DNA of 64,000 nt from Kribbella pratensis (GTDB lineage Bacteria > Actinomycetota > Actinomycetes > Propionibacteriales > Kribbellaceae): positions 62,001 to 126,000 of the forward strand of contig NZ_SODU01000003.1 in the NCBI RefSeq assembly GCF_004366075.1, written 5' to 3'. The notes below the pieces were generated by a model. That model was not told the DNA's origin and did not search any database. It saw only the letters and a program-made list of their open reading frames with translations. Shown here piece after piece: positions 24,920 to 32,637 of this stretch. The translations under genes were made by a program, and so were the position numbers. Positions within the stretch are counted from its first letter, which is position 1. Every line of letters starts with the position of its first letter.

Positions 24920-25981
24920 TCACCGCGCTTTTCTCTTGCCGGCAGAATCCGGCGGGCGCTCCCCCGACCCGCGCTCGATCAGCGCGCACGGCAGCACGAT
25001 CCGCTGCGGCGGGCGGGTGTCCGCACCGGACGCGCGGTCGAGCAGCAACCGCGCCGCGCTACGGCCGAGCTCGGCGATGTCGGAGGCAACGACCGTGACC
25101 GGCGTGGGCAGCATGTCGGCGAGCCGGAAGTCGTCGAACCCGACCACCGCCGGCTCATTGTCGAGCTCACTGCCGAGCTCACCAAGAGCACGCAGCACAC
25201 CCTCGGTGAGGAAGTTCGTGGAGGAGAAGATCGCGGTCGGCGGATCGGGCCGCAGCATCACCTCGCGGGTCGCCTTCTCCGCGGCCTCCGCGTTGCCCTC
25301 GGGAAGCTGGATGACGAGCGACTCGTCGACCTCGATCCCCGCGGCCCGGTGCGCGCGGCGGAACCCACGCAGGCGGCGCCCGATCGTGTAGTACGACGGG
25401 GCAAGGATGATCGCGATCCGCTCGTGGCCCTGCTCCAGAAGGTGCTCGGCCGCGATCCGCCCGCCGCCCTCGTTGTCGACCATCACGATGTCCGCGTCGA
25501 TCCCGGTCGCCGGCCGGTCGACGAACACGACCGGTACGCCGGCGCCCTGCAGGAACGCGTGATCGCCCTGGTCGGGCACGATCATCAGACCGGCCACCTG
25601 CCGGCTGACCAGCTCCTGGATGGCCCGCTTCTCACCCTCCGGGTCCTCGTCCACACTGCCGAGTACGACGGCGAAACCGGATTGTCCGGCGACTTCGAGC
25701 GAAGCCTTCGCAATGCTCGCGTAGAACGGGTTGGTCAGGTCGCCGAGCACCAGCGCGAGGCTGGTCGACTTCTTGCCCGGACGCAGTGCCCGGGCGACCT
25801 CGTTGCGCTGGAACCCGAGCTCGTCGATCGCGGCCCGGACTCGCTGCGCGGTCTCGTCGCGGACGCCATGGCCGCCGTTCACCACACGCGACACCGTGCC
25901 GAGGCCCACACCGGCCCGCCGGGCGACGTCGATCATCGTCGGCCGGCTGACCTCTGGCTGGCTTGGAAACGTTTCGGACAC
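24920..25981 (-). CDS. LacI-family transcriptional regulator
   Basis: A 353-residue sugar-responsive repressor. The HTH is TMIDVARRAGVGLGTVSRVV near residues 14-33, followed by the hinge helix NEVARALRPGKK and a periplasmic-binding-protein-like ligand domain with VPVVFVDRPATG and AAEHLLEQGHERIAI. The GTG at 25981 is preferred over an ATG at 26011, because AAGGAAG precedes it at proper spacing. It diverges from a sugar ABC operon whose region holds three operator-like sites, one of them inside codons 2-6 of this gene. Confidence 0.9.
   Translation of the reverse strand: MSETFPSQPEVSRPTMIDVARRAGVGLGTVSRVVNGGHGVRDETAQRVRAAIDELGFQRNEVARALRPGKKSTSLALVLGDLTNPFYASIAKASLEVAGQSGFAVVLGSVDEDPEGEKRAIQELVSRQVAGLMIVPDQGDHAFLQGAGVPVVFVDRPATGIDADIVMVDNEGGGRIAAEHLLEQGHERIAIILAPSYYTIGRRLRGFRRAHRAAGIEVDESLVIQLPEGNAEAAEKATREVMLRPDPPTAIFSSTNFLTEGVLRALGELGSELDNEPAVVGFDDFRLADMLPTPVTVVASDIAELGRSAARLLLDRASGADTRPPQRIVLPCALIERGSGERPPDSAGKRKAR
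25964..25977. promoter_or_regulatory. LacI-type operator within the 5' end of the repressor gene
   Basis: TGGAAACGTTTCGG contains the perfect palindrome GAAACGTTTC with the central CG typical of LacI-family sites. On the minus strand it encodes residues 2-6 of the repressor, so binding would autorepress by blocking elongation or initiation. Confidence 0.75.
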
Positions 25982-26025
25982 GGGGTTGACTTCCTTTTCG
26001 CGACACGGCATCGTCACCCAACAGT

Positions 26026-26046
26026 AAAACGTTGGAAACGTTACCG
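26026..26046. promoter_or_regulatory. Tandem LacI-type operator upstream of sugar ABC operon
   Basis: Two overlapping sites, AAAACGTTGG centred at 26030/26031 and TGGAAACGTTACCG centred at 26039/26040, lie between the repressor and the permease ATG. A weaker palindrome, GAAACACTTTC, follows at 26063-26073. Together with 25964-25977 they could support DNA looping. Confidence 0.7.
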
Positions 26047-26091
26047 TCCAGGAGGCCGGATGAAACACTTTCCGAGCGAAGCGGAGGACGG

Positions 26092-27054
26092 ATGACCGCA
26101 GTCACCACCGGCGGACCTGCCAACCGCAAGCGCGGCCGCACCCGGGGTGGGATGAGCCGGAACGCCGGCTCCGACGTGAGGGCGGCGTACCTGTTCATCG
26201 CACCCGCGGTGATCGGGTTCCTGGTCTTCGTGGGGTATCCGCTGATTCGATCGTTCTATCTCGCGCTGACGAAGTACAACGGGTTGACCGACCCGGTCTT
26301 CGTTGGCCTCGGCAACTTCCGGAGGCTGTTCACCACCGACCCGGCGTTCTGGCCGGCGTTGCGGGCGACCGGTTATCTGGTGCTGCTCTATGTCCCGTTG
26401 TCGCTGATCCTCGGTCTGGCGCTGGCGATGTTCTGCAACCAGCGCTTCGCCGGCGTGCGCGTCGTCCGGACGCTGGCGTACCTGCCGGTCGTGCTGCCGG
26501 CGGTCGCGACGATCACGCTGTGGAAGTTCATCCTCGACCCGCAGGTCGGGTTGATGAACACGATCCTCGACCGCCTCGGCCTGCCGACGAGCCTGTGGCT
26601 GCAGAGCTCCACGATGTCGATGCCCTCGGTGGTGCTGGTGATGCTGTGGGGTGTCGGCGGGACGATGATCATCTTCCTGGCCGCGCTGCAGTCCGTGCCG
26701 ACCGAGCTGTACGAGGCCGCGAAAGTAGACGGCGCCGGCCCGTGGTCGGTGTTCTTCCGGATCACGATGCCGATGATCAGCCCGATCATGCTGCTGCAGG
26801 TGATCCTGCAGACCACTGCCGCGCTGCAGACCTTCAACCAGCCCAAGATCCTGACCAACGGCGGACCGGGGTTCAGCACCAAGGTGCTGATGCTCTCGAT
26901 CTACGAGAATGGCTTCCCGACCCTGGGCCGGATCCCGCAACTGGGGTACGCGTCCGCGCAGGTGTGGGTGCTGTTCGTGATCATCATCGCCGTGATCGCC
27001 CTGACCGCGAAGTTCTCCTCGCTCTGGACGTACAGTGACAGCACTTCCGACTGA
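26092..27054 (+). CDS. Sugar ABC transporter permease (MalF type)
   Basis: A 320-residue permease with about six transmembrane helices after a basic N-terminus. The EAA loop is ELYEAAKVDGAGPWSVFFRI, typical of carbohydrate importers. The ATG at 26092 follows GGAGGACGG; an earlier in-frame start would read through the operator region. It is the first of three overlapping genes and the probable target of the divergent LacI repressor. The sugar cannot be named from these genes. Confidence 0.92.
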   Translation: MTAVTTGGPANRKRGRTRGGMSRNAGSDVRAAYLFIAPAVIGFLVFVGYPLIRSFYLALTKYNGLTDPVFVGLGNFRRLFTTDPAFWPALRATGYLVLLYVPLSLILGLALAMFCNQRFAGVRVVRTLAYLPVVLPAVATITLWKFILDPQVGLMNTILDRLGLPTSLWLQSSTMSMPSVVLVMLWGVGGTMIIFLAALQSVPTELYEAAKVDGAGPWSVFFRITMPMISPIMLLQVILQTTAALQTFNQPKILTNGGPGFSTKVLMLSIYENGFPTLGRIPQLGYASAQVWVLFVIIIAVIALTAKFSSLWTYSDSTSD

Positions 27055-27943
27055 GACCACCGTCGCCGGCGCAACGCAGAGCGTCGCCCCGGCGAAGAAG
27101 AAGCCCCGCCTGATCGGTACGACGTCGTGGTACGTCGTCGCGTTGTTCATCTGCGCGGTGATGGTCGTACCGCTGCTGTGGATGATCACGATCGGGCTGA
27201 AGAGCCGCACCGCGGTGTTCGACATCCCGCCGAAGTTGCTGCCGCACGAGTGGACGTGGAGCAACTTCATCAACGGGCCGAAGGCGATCCACTTCCCGAA
27301 GCTCCTGCTGAACTCCTTCGTGATCACCGGGTTGAGCGTCATCGGCGGCGTGATGACCGCGATGATGGCGGGCTACGCGCTGGCCCGGTTGCGGTTCCCC
27401 GGCCGCAAGATGTGGTTCTACCTGTTCGTCGGCAGCATGCTGCTGCCGGGCGTGGTCGGGCTCATCCCGTTGTTCCAGATGTACAAGAGCATCGGCTGGT
27501 ACGACACCTGGCTGCCGCTGATCGTTCCGGCGTTCCTCGGCGGGAACCCGTTGTTCATCTTCCTGGCCCGGCAGTACTTTCTCGCGATCCCCTATTCCAT
27601 CGATGAAGCGGCGAAGATCGACGGCGCCGGGCACCTGCGGATCTTCGTCAGCGTGATGCTGCCGTTGACCCGGCCGGCCTGGCTGACGATGGCGATCCTC
27701 GCGTTCCAGGCGTCCTGGAACGACTACCTGAATCCACTGGTCTACCTGTACTCGTCCGGCAAGTGGCCGTTGTCGGTCGGTATGGCGTCGTTCATCTCCC
27801 CGTTCGCCGGGAAGACGCCGGACTGGAGCTACTACATGGCCACCAACCTGCTCTACATGCTGCCGCCGCTGATCATCTTCTTCGCCGCGCAGCGCTATTT
27901 CATCCAGGGCCTCGGCGCTCTCGGCAGCACGAACCAGAAATGA
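27035..27943 (+). CDS. Sugar ABC transporter permease (MalG type)
   Basis: A 302-residue second permease subunit, with about six transmembrane helices and the EAA loop SIDEAAKIDGAGHLRIFVSV. The GTG at 27035 overlaps the preceding gene by 20 bp. Partner of the MalF-type protein in a heterodimeric channel. No ATPase is encoded in this operon, so a shared MsiK-type ATPase from elsewhere is expected, as is common in actinomycetes. Confidence 0.92.
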   Translation: MTALPTETTVAGATQSVAPAKKKPRLIGTTSWYVVALFICAVMVVPLLWMITIGLKSRTAVFDIPPKLLPHEWTWSNFINGPKAIHFPKLLLNSFVITGLSVIGGVMTAMMAGYALARLRFPGRKMWFYLFVGSMLLPGVVGLIPLFQMYKSIGWYDTWLPLIVPAFLGGNPLFIFLARQYFLAIPYSIDEAAKIDGAGHLRIFVSVMLPLTRPAWLTMAILAFQASWNDYLNPLVYLYSSGKWPLSVGMASFISPFAGKTPDWSYYMATNLLYMLPPLIIFFAAQRYFIQGLGALGSTNQK

Positions 27944-27951
27944 GGATTGTT

Positions 27952-29250
27952 GTGAAGAGGACAATCGGTGTCACCGCGCTGGCGTGCGCGGGGTTGCTGA
28001 CGGCAACGGCCTGCAGCGGCGGGTCGGACGGCGGCTCGAGCGACGGGCCGGTCACCGTCAAGGTGATGACCTGGGAGTCGGCCGAGACCAACGCCGCGAT
28101 CAAGAAGGCCTTGGCGGACTTCAAGGACGACAACGTCAAGGTCGAGCTGCTCGAGACCCCGAGCGGTCAGTACGGCGACAAGCTCGCATCGCTGACCCAG
28201 GCGAAGCAGCTGCCGGACCTGTTCTGGTGTGGCAACGACACCGAGCAGCAGTACACGTCGCAAGGCCTGCTGGTCGACTGGGCCGACAAGCTCAACAACG
28301 GTGACGGCGACTTCAAGGCCGACAAGTTCGTGCCGTCCGCGATCGAGAACTGGAAGACCGCCGACGGTCAGATGGGCGGTCTGCCGTCGCTGATGAACAC
28401 GTACGGTGTCTGGTACAACGCCGACGCGTTCACCGCAGCCGGGATCCCGCTGCCGAAGGCCGGCTGGACATGGGACGACATGTACGCCGCGGCCGCGAAG
28501 CTGGCGAACAAGAACGGGGCGAAGTACGGCCTCGTCGCCGACCAGCTGACCGGTCCGGACGGGCCGTTCACGATGAGCATGTACTCCGTCTCGGCCGGCG
28601 GCGCGCCGTTCACCGACAACGTGAACCACCCGACGAAGGCCGAGGCCGACGACAAGTACAAGGAAGGCGTCGAGAAGCTGACCGCCGCGATCAAGAACGG
28701 GTCGGTCGCCCCGCCCGGGTACGACGCGGCGAACGTGCAGTCGCTGTTCGCGGCCGGCAAGGTGCCGATGACGTTCGGCGGGCAGTGGCTGGCGGCCGGG
28801 TTCCAGACCGACAAGCCGAAGATCAAGTACGGGTTCGCGCCGTTCCCGCAGGTGCAGACGCCGACCACGCTGTACGACTCGGTCGGGATCTGCACGCCGC
28901 AGTACACCAAGGACCAGGACGCGACGTACAAGGTGCTGCAGTACATCAACACCAAGGTGTGGGACGCCGTACTGCCGGCCTCCCCGGTCGCGCCGCCGGC
29001 GTACACACCCGCACAGACGAGCTACTTCGACGCCCTCACCAAGGCGCAGCAGCAGACGGTCGTCGACACGGTCAAGGCTGACCTGTCCGCGGAGAAGACG
29101 GTCGGCGTCCGCTTCACCACCCAGTGGGCCTCACAGGTCGGCGACCTCACGACCGCCAACTACCAGCCCATCCTGAGCGGCAAGAAACCCATCACCGACC
29201 TCCCGGCCTACGTAGACAAGATCAACGGATTGATCAAGCAGGGCAGCTGA
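27952..29250 (+). CDS. Sugar ABC transporter, substrate-binding lipoprotein
   Basis: A 432-residue family-1 extracellular solute-binding protein. Its lipobox ends TATAC at Cys21, followed by a Gly/Ser-rich linker. The mature protein starts VTVKVMTWESAETNAAIKKA and has the usual LPDLFWCGND and SLMNTYGVWYNADAFTAAGI hinge segments. The GTG at 27952 is chosen because GAGGA precedes it; an ATG at 27940 overlapping the permease stop is possible. Being third rather than first in the operon is less usual. Its stop at 29250 is followed at once by a repeat element. Confidence 0.9.
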   Translation: MKRTIGVTALACAGLLTATACSGGSDGGSSDGPVTVKVMTWESAETNAAIKKALADFKDDNVKVELLETPSGQYGDKLASLTQAKQLPDLFWCGNDTEQQYTSQGLLVDWADKLNNGDGDFKADKFVPSAIENWKTADGQMGGLPSLMNTYGVWYNADAFTAAGIPLPKAGWTWDDMYAAAAKLANKNGAKYGLVADQLTGPDGPFTMSMYSVSAGGAPFTDNVNHPTKAEADDKYKEGVEKLTAAIKNGSVAPPGYDAANVQSLFAAGKVPMTFGGQWLAAGFQTDKPKIKYGFAPFPQVQTPTTLYDSVGICTPQYTKDQDATYKVLQYINTKVWDAVLPASPVAPPAYTPAQTSYFDALTKAQQQTVVDTVKADLSAEKTVGVRFTTQWASQVGDLTTANYQPILSGKKPITDLPAYVDKINGLIKQGS

Positions 29251-29252
29251 CC

Positions 29253-29340
29253 CATTTGCCTGGCTGACCCACGAATTTGCCTGGCTGACCCACGAAGTGA
29301 GGGGTTCCCCACCCGTGTTGAGGGTGGGGAACCCCTCATT
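29253..29340 (+). repeat. 3'-UTR element: two 21-bp direct repeats plus 17-bp hairpin (family 1, copy 1)
   Basis: Directly after the binding-protein stop come two identical 21-bp units (29254-29274, 29275-29295) with core TTTGCCTGGCTGACCCA. Then follows a perfect 17-bp hairpin (left arm 29298-29314, TGAGGGGTTCCCCACCC; loop 7 nt; right arm to 29338) ending in TTT. The same layout occurs at 60260-60344 after another gene's stop. The hairpin half could be an intrinsic terminator; the repeats have no known function. Confidence 0.9.
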
Positions 29341-29382
29341 TGCTGGGGCAACCAGCCACCGGGGACAGCACGAGACGCCGCG

Positions 29383-29545
29383 AGGCGCGGGGCGCGGCCG
29401 CGGGTGCGGGTGGCGGGTGCGGGGGCAGTGCGGGGCGCGGCCGCGGGTCAGGGTGCGGGTGGCGGGTGCGGGTGGCGGGTGCGGGGGGCGGGTGCGGGGG
29501 GCGGGTGCGGGTGGGCGCGGCACGGGGGTGCGGCGCGGGATGGGG
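29383..29545. repeat. G-rich low-complexity tract
   Basis: About 160 bp rich in GCGGGTGCGGGTGGCGGG-type units, with many G-runs of three to six on the plus strand. It sits between the sugar operon and the egtD 3' end, where no gene is apparent. It could form G-quadruplexes; it may also be hard to sequence. Confidence 0.8.
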
Positions 29546-29546
29546 G

Positions 29547-30512
29547 TTAGGTGGTTTGCCAGAGGGAGAGGGCGAAGCGGGATTTGGTGTCGGTCCACCA
29601 GGCGGCGGGGGTGAAGTCTGCTTTGTCGAGTTCGGCTTCGACGCCGGAGCGGTGGAACTTGGCGGAGATCTCGGTGCTGATCTCCTCGCCCTCCTCGAAC
29701 GTGATCTCCAGGTGGATCTCCGGGATCAGCACCCGCATCGCGCGGGTGGCGCGCAGATGCATCTCGATCCACTCGTTGTCCGCGTCCCAGAGTGCGACGT
29801 GCTCGAACGCGTCCACGTCGAAGTCCGCACCGAGCTGCCGGTTGATCACCCGCAGCACATTCTTGTTGAACTCGGCGGTGACACCGGCGGAGTCGTCGTA
29901 CGCCGCAACCAGCGTGGCCGGATCCTTCACCAGATCGGTGCCCAGCAGCAACCACTCCCCCGGCTCAAGGACCTCGCGAACCGAACGGTAGAACGCCTCT
30001 CGCTCGGCCGGGATCAGGTTGCCGATCGTGCCGCCGAGAAACGCGACGACCCGCGGCGGATCACCCGGGAGCTTGTCGAGGTGCGCGGTGAAGTCGCCGA
30101 CCACACCATGTACGTCGAGACTCGGGTAGTCGGCGTTGATGGCATCGGACGCGTCCCGCAGCGCTGACTCTGACACGTCGAGCGGAACGAACGACGTGAG
30201 CGTCCCGTGGGCCCGGAGCCCGTCCAGCAGCAGGCGGGTCTTCTCCGAGGACCCGGACCCGAGCTCGACCAGCGTGTGCGCGTTGGTGATCGCCGCGATC
30301 TCACCGGCCCGTGCGTGCAGGATCTCTCGCTCGGCCCGCGTCGGGTAGTACTCCGGCAGCCGCGTGATCTCCTCGAACAGCTCACTCCCGCGCGCGTCGT
30401 AGAACCACTTCGGCGGCAGCCACTTGGGCGTCGCCGCCAACCCCGCCCGAACATCGTCCCGCAATGCCCGAGCCGCATAGTCCGGCGTCAGATGTACGTC
30501 GATGAGGGTCAC
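29547..30512 (-). CDS. egtD: L-histidine N-alpha-methyltransferase
   Basis: Methylates the histidine amino group three times to give hercynine, the first committed step of ergothioneine synthesis. The 321-residue protein has the SAM motif VELGSGSSEKTRLLLDGL, the Asp in FVPLDVSESALRDA and the catalytic-site segment VVAFLGGTIGNL. EYYPTRAEREIL is a family signature. The GTG at 30512 is chosen because it overlaps the egtC stop by four bases. It is the last gene of egtA-egtB-egtC-egtD. Confidence 0.96.
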   Translation of the reverse strand: MTLIDVHLTPDYAARALRDDVRAGLAATPKWLPPKWFYDARGSELFEEITRLPEYYPTRAEREILHARAGEIAAITNAHTLVELGSGSSEKTRLLLDGLRAHGTLTSFVPLDVSESALRDASDAINADYPSLDVHGVVGDFTAHLDKLPGDPPRVVAFLGGTIGNLIPAEREAFYRSVREVLEPGEWLLLGTDLVKDPATLVAAYDDSAGVTAEFNKNVLRVINRQLGADFDVDAFEHVALWDADNEWIEMHLRATRAMRVLIPEIHLEITFEEGEEISTEISAKFHRSGVEAELDKADFTPAAWWTDTKSRFALSLWQTT

Positions 30513-31270
30513 TCTCGTCCTTCCATCGGGGTGAGCTGCAGTGTTGTGGCGGTGGCCACGAGCAATGAGTGGTCCGGTACGGCGGACCAGCCGTCGGAAC
30601 CGAATGGTTCGGATGCGACCGTCACGGAGTCCTCGGTACGGCGGACCTGGAGCGAGTGGGTCCACGCCGTGGCGACGAGTTGCTCACCATCGGTCAGCAG
30701 GATGTTCAGTCGCGATCCCGGCGCCGCCGCCTCGACATCGTGCACAACCTCCGCGACCGCGTCGGCCGGCGGCACACCGTCGCCGAGGCGACGAGCGATC
30801 AGGGTCCACAGGAAGGCAGAATCGGTAGGGGCGTCGAGACTCAGCAGGTCGGCGACCGGTAACTGCTCGGCCAGCTTGAGCGTCGTGTCCGGCCAGCCGG
30901 GGATGCGCCCGTTGTGGCTGAACAGCCAGTGGCCCGACGTGAACGGTGCGACCGCCGACAGACCGTACGGCATCCCGACGGTCCCGTTCCGGACGGCCGC
31001 GACGACCGCACCGGACCGGATCGCGCCGGACAGGCCGGGCAGGTTCTCGTCGGTCCAGATCGGTACGTCCCGCCGGTAGCGCACCGGCCCGCCGGACACG
31101 GCGGCATCCCCTTCGGGATACCAGCCGATCCCGAAGCCGTCGGCGTTGACCGATCCCCCGCCGCGCATGTCGGCGGGGGCCCAGCTCTGTTCGTACAGTG
31201 AGTGCTCCGGCTCGAGCAGCAGCGACGCCAGCGTGACGGGTGGCCCGAGATAGGCCAGGTGGCGGCACAT
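30509..31270 (-). CDS. egtC: Gamma-glutamyl hercynylcysteine sulfoxide amidohydrolase
   Basis: Removes glutamate from the gamma-glutamyl hercynylcysteine sulfoxide intermediate. The 253-residue class-II glutamine-amidotransferase-like protein begins MCRHLAYLG, so Cys2 becomes the N-terminal nucleophile after Met removal. NADGFGIGWY and the HNGRI segment match the family. It lies between egtB and egtD with short overlaps. Confidence 0.95.
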   Translation of the reverse strand: MCRHLAYLGPPVTLASLLLEPEHSLYEQSWAPADMRGGGSVNADGFGIGWYPEGDAAVSGGPVRYRRDVPIWTDENLPGLSGAIRSGAVVAAVRNGTVGMPYGLSAVAPFTSGHWLFSHNGRIPGWPDTTLKLAEQLPVADLLSLDAPTDSAFLWTLIARRLGDGVPPADAVAEVVHDVEAAAPGSRLNILLTDGEQLVATAWTHSLQVRRTEDSVTVASEPFGSDGWSAVPDHSLLVATATTLQLTPMEGRE

Positions 31271-32637
31271 CAGGCGTGCAGCTCCTCGGCGTGCACTTCT
31301 TCAGGGCGAGCGTCCCTGGCGCACCGGAAACCGGCGAAGATCTGCCGGCGGATCGGGTAGTCCCAGTTCCGGAAGGTGCCGCGGGCAACGACCTCGTCGG
31401 TGCCGAACGAGCCGCCGCGGAGCACCTTGTAGTCGGGCCCGAAGAAGACCAGCGAGTACTCGTCGTACGGCCATGCACGGAACCCGGGGTACGGGCGGAA
31501 GTCGCTCGAAGTCCACTCCCACAGGTCCCCGATCAGCTGCTCGACGCCGAGCGGCGAAGCGCCCGCCGGATACGCACCGACCGGCGCCGGCCGGAGGTGC
31601 CGCTGACCCAGGTTCGCGTGCTGCGGACCCGGCGACTCGTCACCCCACGGGAACCGTCGCGTCCGGCCGCTCGACGGATCGAACCGCGCCGCGAACTCCC
31701 ACTCCTCCTCGCTCGGCAGCCGCTTGCCGGCCCACTTCGCGTACGCCTCCGCCTCGTAGAAGCAGACATGCATCACCGGCTCGTCGAGCGGCAACTGCTC
31801 TCGGTGCCCGAACCGCAGCCGCCACCACTCGCCGTCGACCTGCGACCAGAACCGCGGCGCGACCAGCGAGGCCTTCTGGACATGTGCCCACCCGGCTTCG
31901 GACCACCACTGCGGATCCTGATACCCGCCGCCGAGCACGAATCGCAGGTAGTCGCCGTTCGTCACCGGCACGGTGTCGATCACGAACGGCTTCACGTGTA
32001 CGCCGTGCGCGGGCCGCTCGTTGTCCAACGCCCACGGCTCGATCGACGTACCCATCTCGAACACGCCACCCGGCACGAACACCTCCGGCGACGGCAGCGG
32101 CCGACCCGCGGGAGGCGGCGGCGCGTCGAGCACCGGCGCACCCTCCCGCAACTGGTGTGTCGCCAGCATCGTCTCGTCGTGCTGCTGCTCGTGCTGCGTG
32201 ATCATGCCGAACGCGAACGCGTTGTGTACCAGCTCACGGTCAGCGCCCAATTTCTCAGGATCGAACTTCACGTGGTCCAGCACATCCAGCACCTTGTCGC
32301 GTACCTCGGTCACATAGGCACGCGTTTCCACCGGACCGAGCAGTGGCAGTGACGGACGGTCCGCACGCGGATGCTGGAACGCGTCGTACAGCTCGTCGAT
32401 GTCCTGACGCAGGGGCTCGCGGCCGCCCACGTCGCGGACCAGCCAGAGCTCCTCCTGATTGCCGATGTGCGCGTAGTCCCAGACCAGCGGCGACATCAGC
32501 TTGGAGTGCTGCTTGACCAGGTCGTCGGTGTCGACCGCATCGGTCAGCTGGACCGTCCGCGCCCTGGACCGCTCGAGCTGCTCACCGACGAAGGTGCGCA
32601 GACCCTCCGGCGACAGATCGGACAGTTGGTGATTCAT
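31270..32637 (-). CDS. egtB: Hercynine oxygenase (gamma-glutamyl-cysteine C-S bond forming)
   Basis: Iron-dependent sulfoxide synthase that joins gamma-glutamylcysteine to hercynine with O2. The 455-residue protein has an N-terminal DinB-like domain with the iron histidines (HIGNQEE, ITQHEQQHDETML) and a C-terminal formylglycine-enzyme-like domain (FVPGGVFEMGTS, RLPSEEEWEFAARFD, GDLWEWTSSDF, VLRGGSF). The ATG at 32637 was chosen over earlier in-frame codons, because it overlaps the egtA stop by four bases and gives normal length. Confidence 0.95.
   Translation of the reverse strand: MNHQLSDLSPEGLRTFVGEQLERSRARTVQLTDAVDTDDLVKQHSKLMSPLVWDYAHIGNQEELWLVRDVGGREPLRQDIDELYDAFQHPRADRPSLPLLGPVETRAYVTEVRDKVLDVLDHVKFDPEKLGADRELVHNAFAFGMITQHEQQHDETMLATHQLREGAPVLDAPPPPAGRPLPSPEVFVPGGVFEMGTSIEPWALDNERPAHGVHVKPFVIDTVPVTNGDYLRFVLGGGYQDPQWWSEAGWAHVQKASLVAPRFWSQVDGEWWRLRFGHREQLPLDEPVMHVCFYEAEAYAKWAGKRLPSEEEWEFAARFDPSSGRTRRFPWGDESPGPQHANLGQRHLRPAPVGAYPAGASPLGVEQLIGDLWEWTSSDFRPYPGFRAWPYDEYSLVFFGPDYKVLRGGSFGTDEVVARGTFRNWDYPIRRQIFAGFRCARDARPEEVHAEELHA

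Noticed and set aside
29253..29340. CRISPR-like array, given two identical 21-bp repeats in tandem
   Set aside because: The units are directly adjacent with no spacer, only two are present, and no cas gene is nearby.
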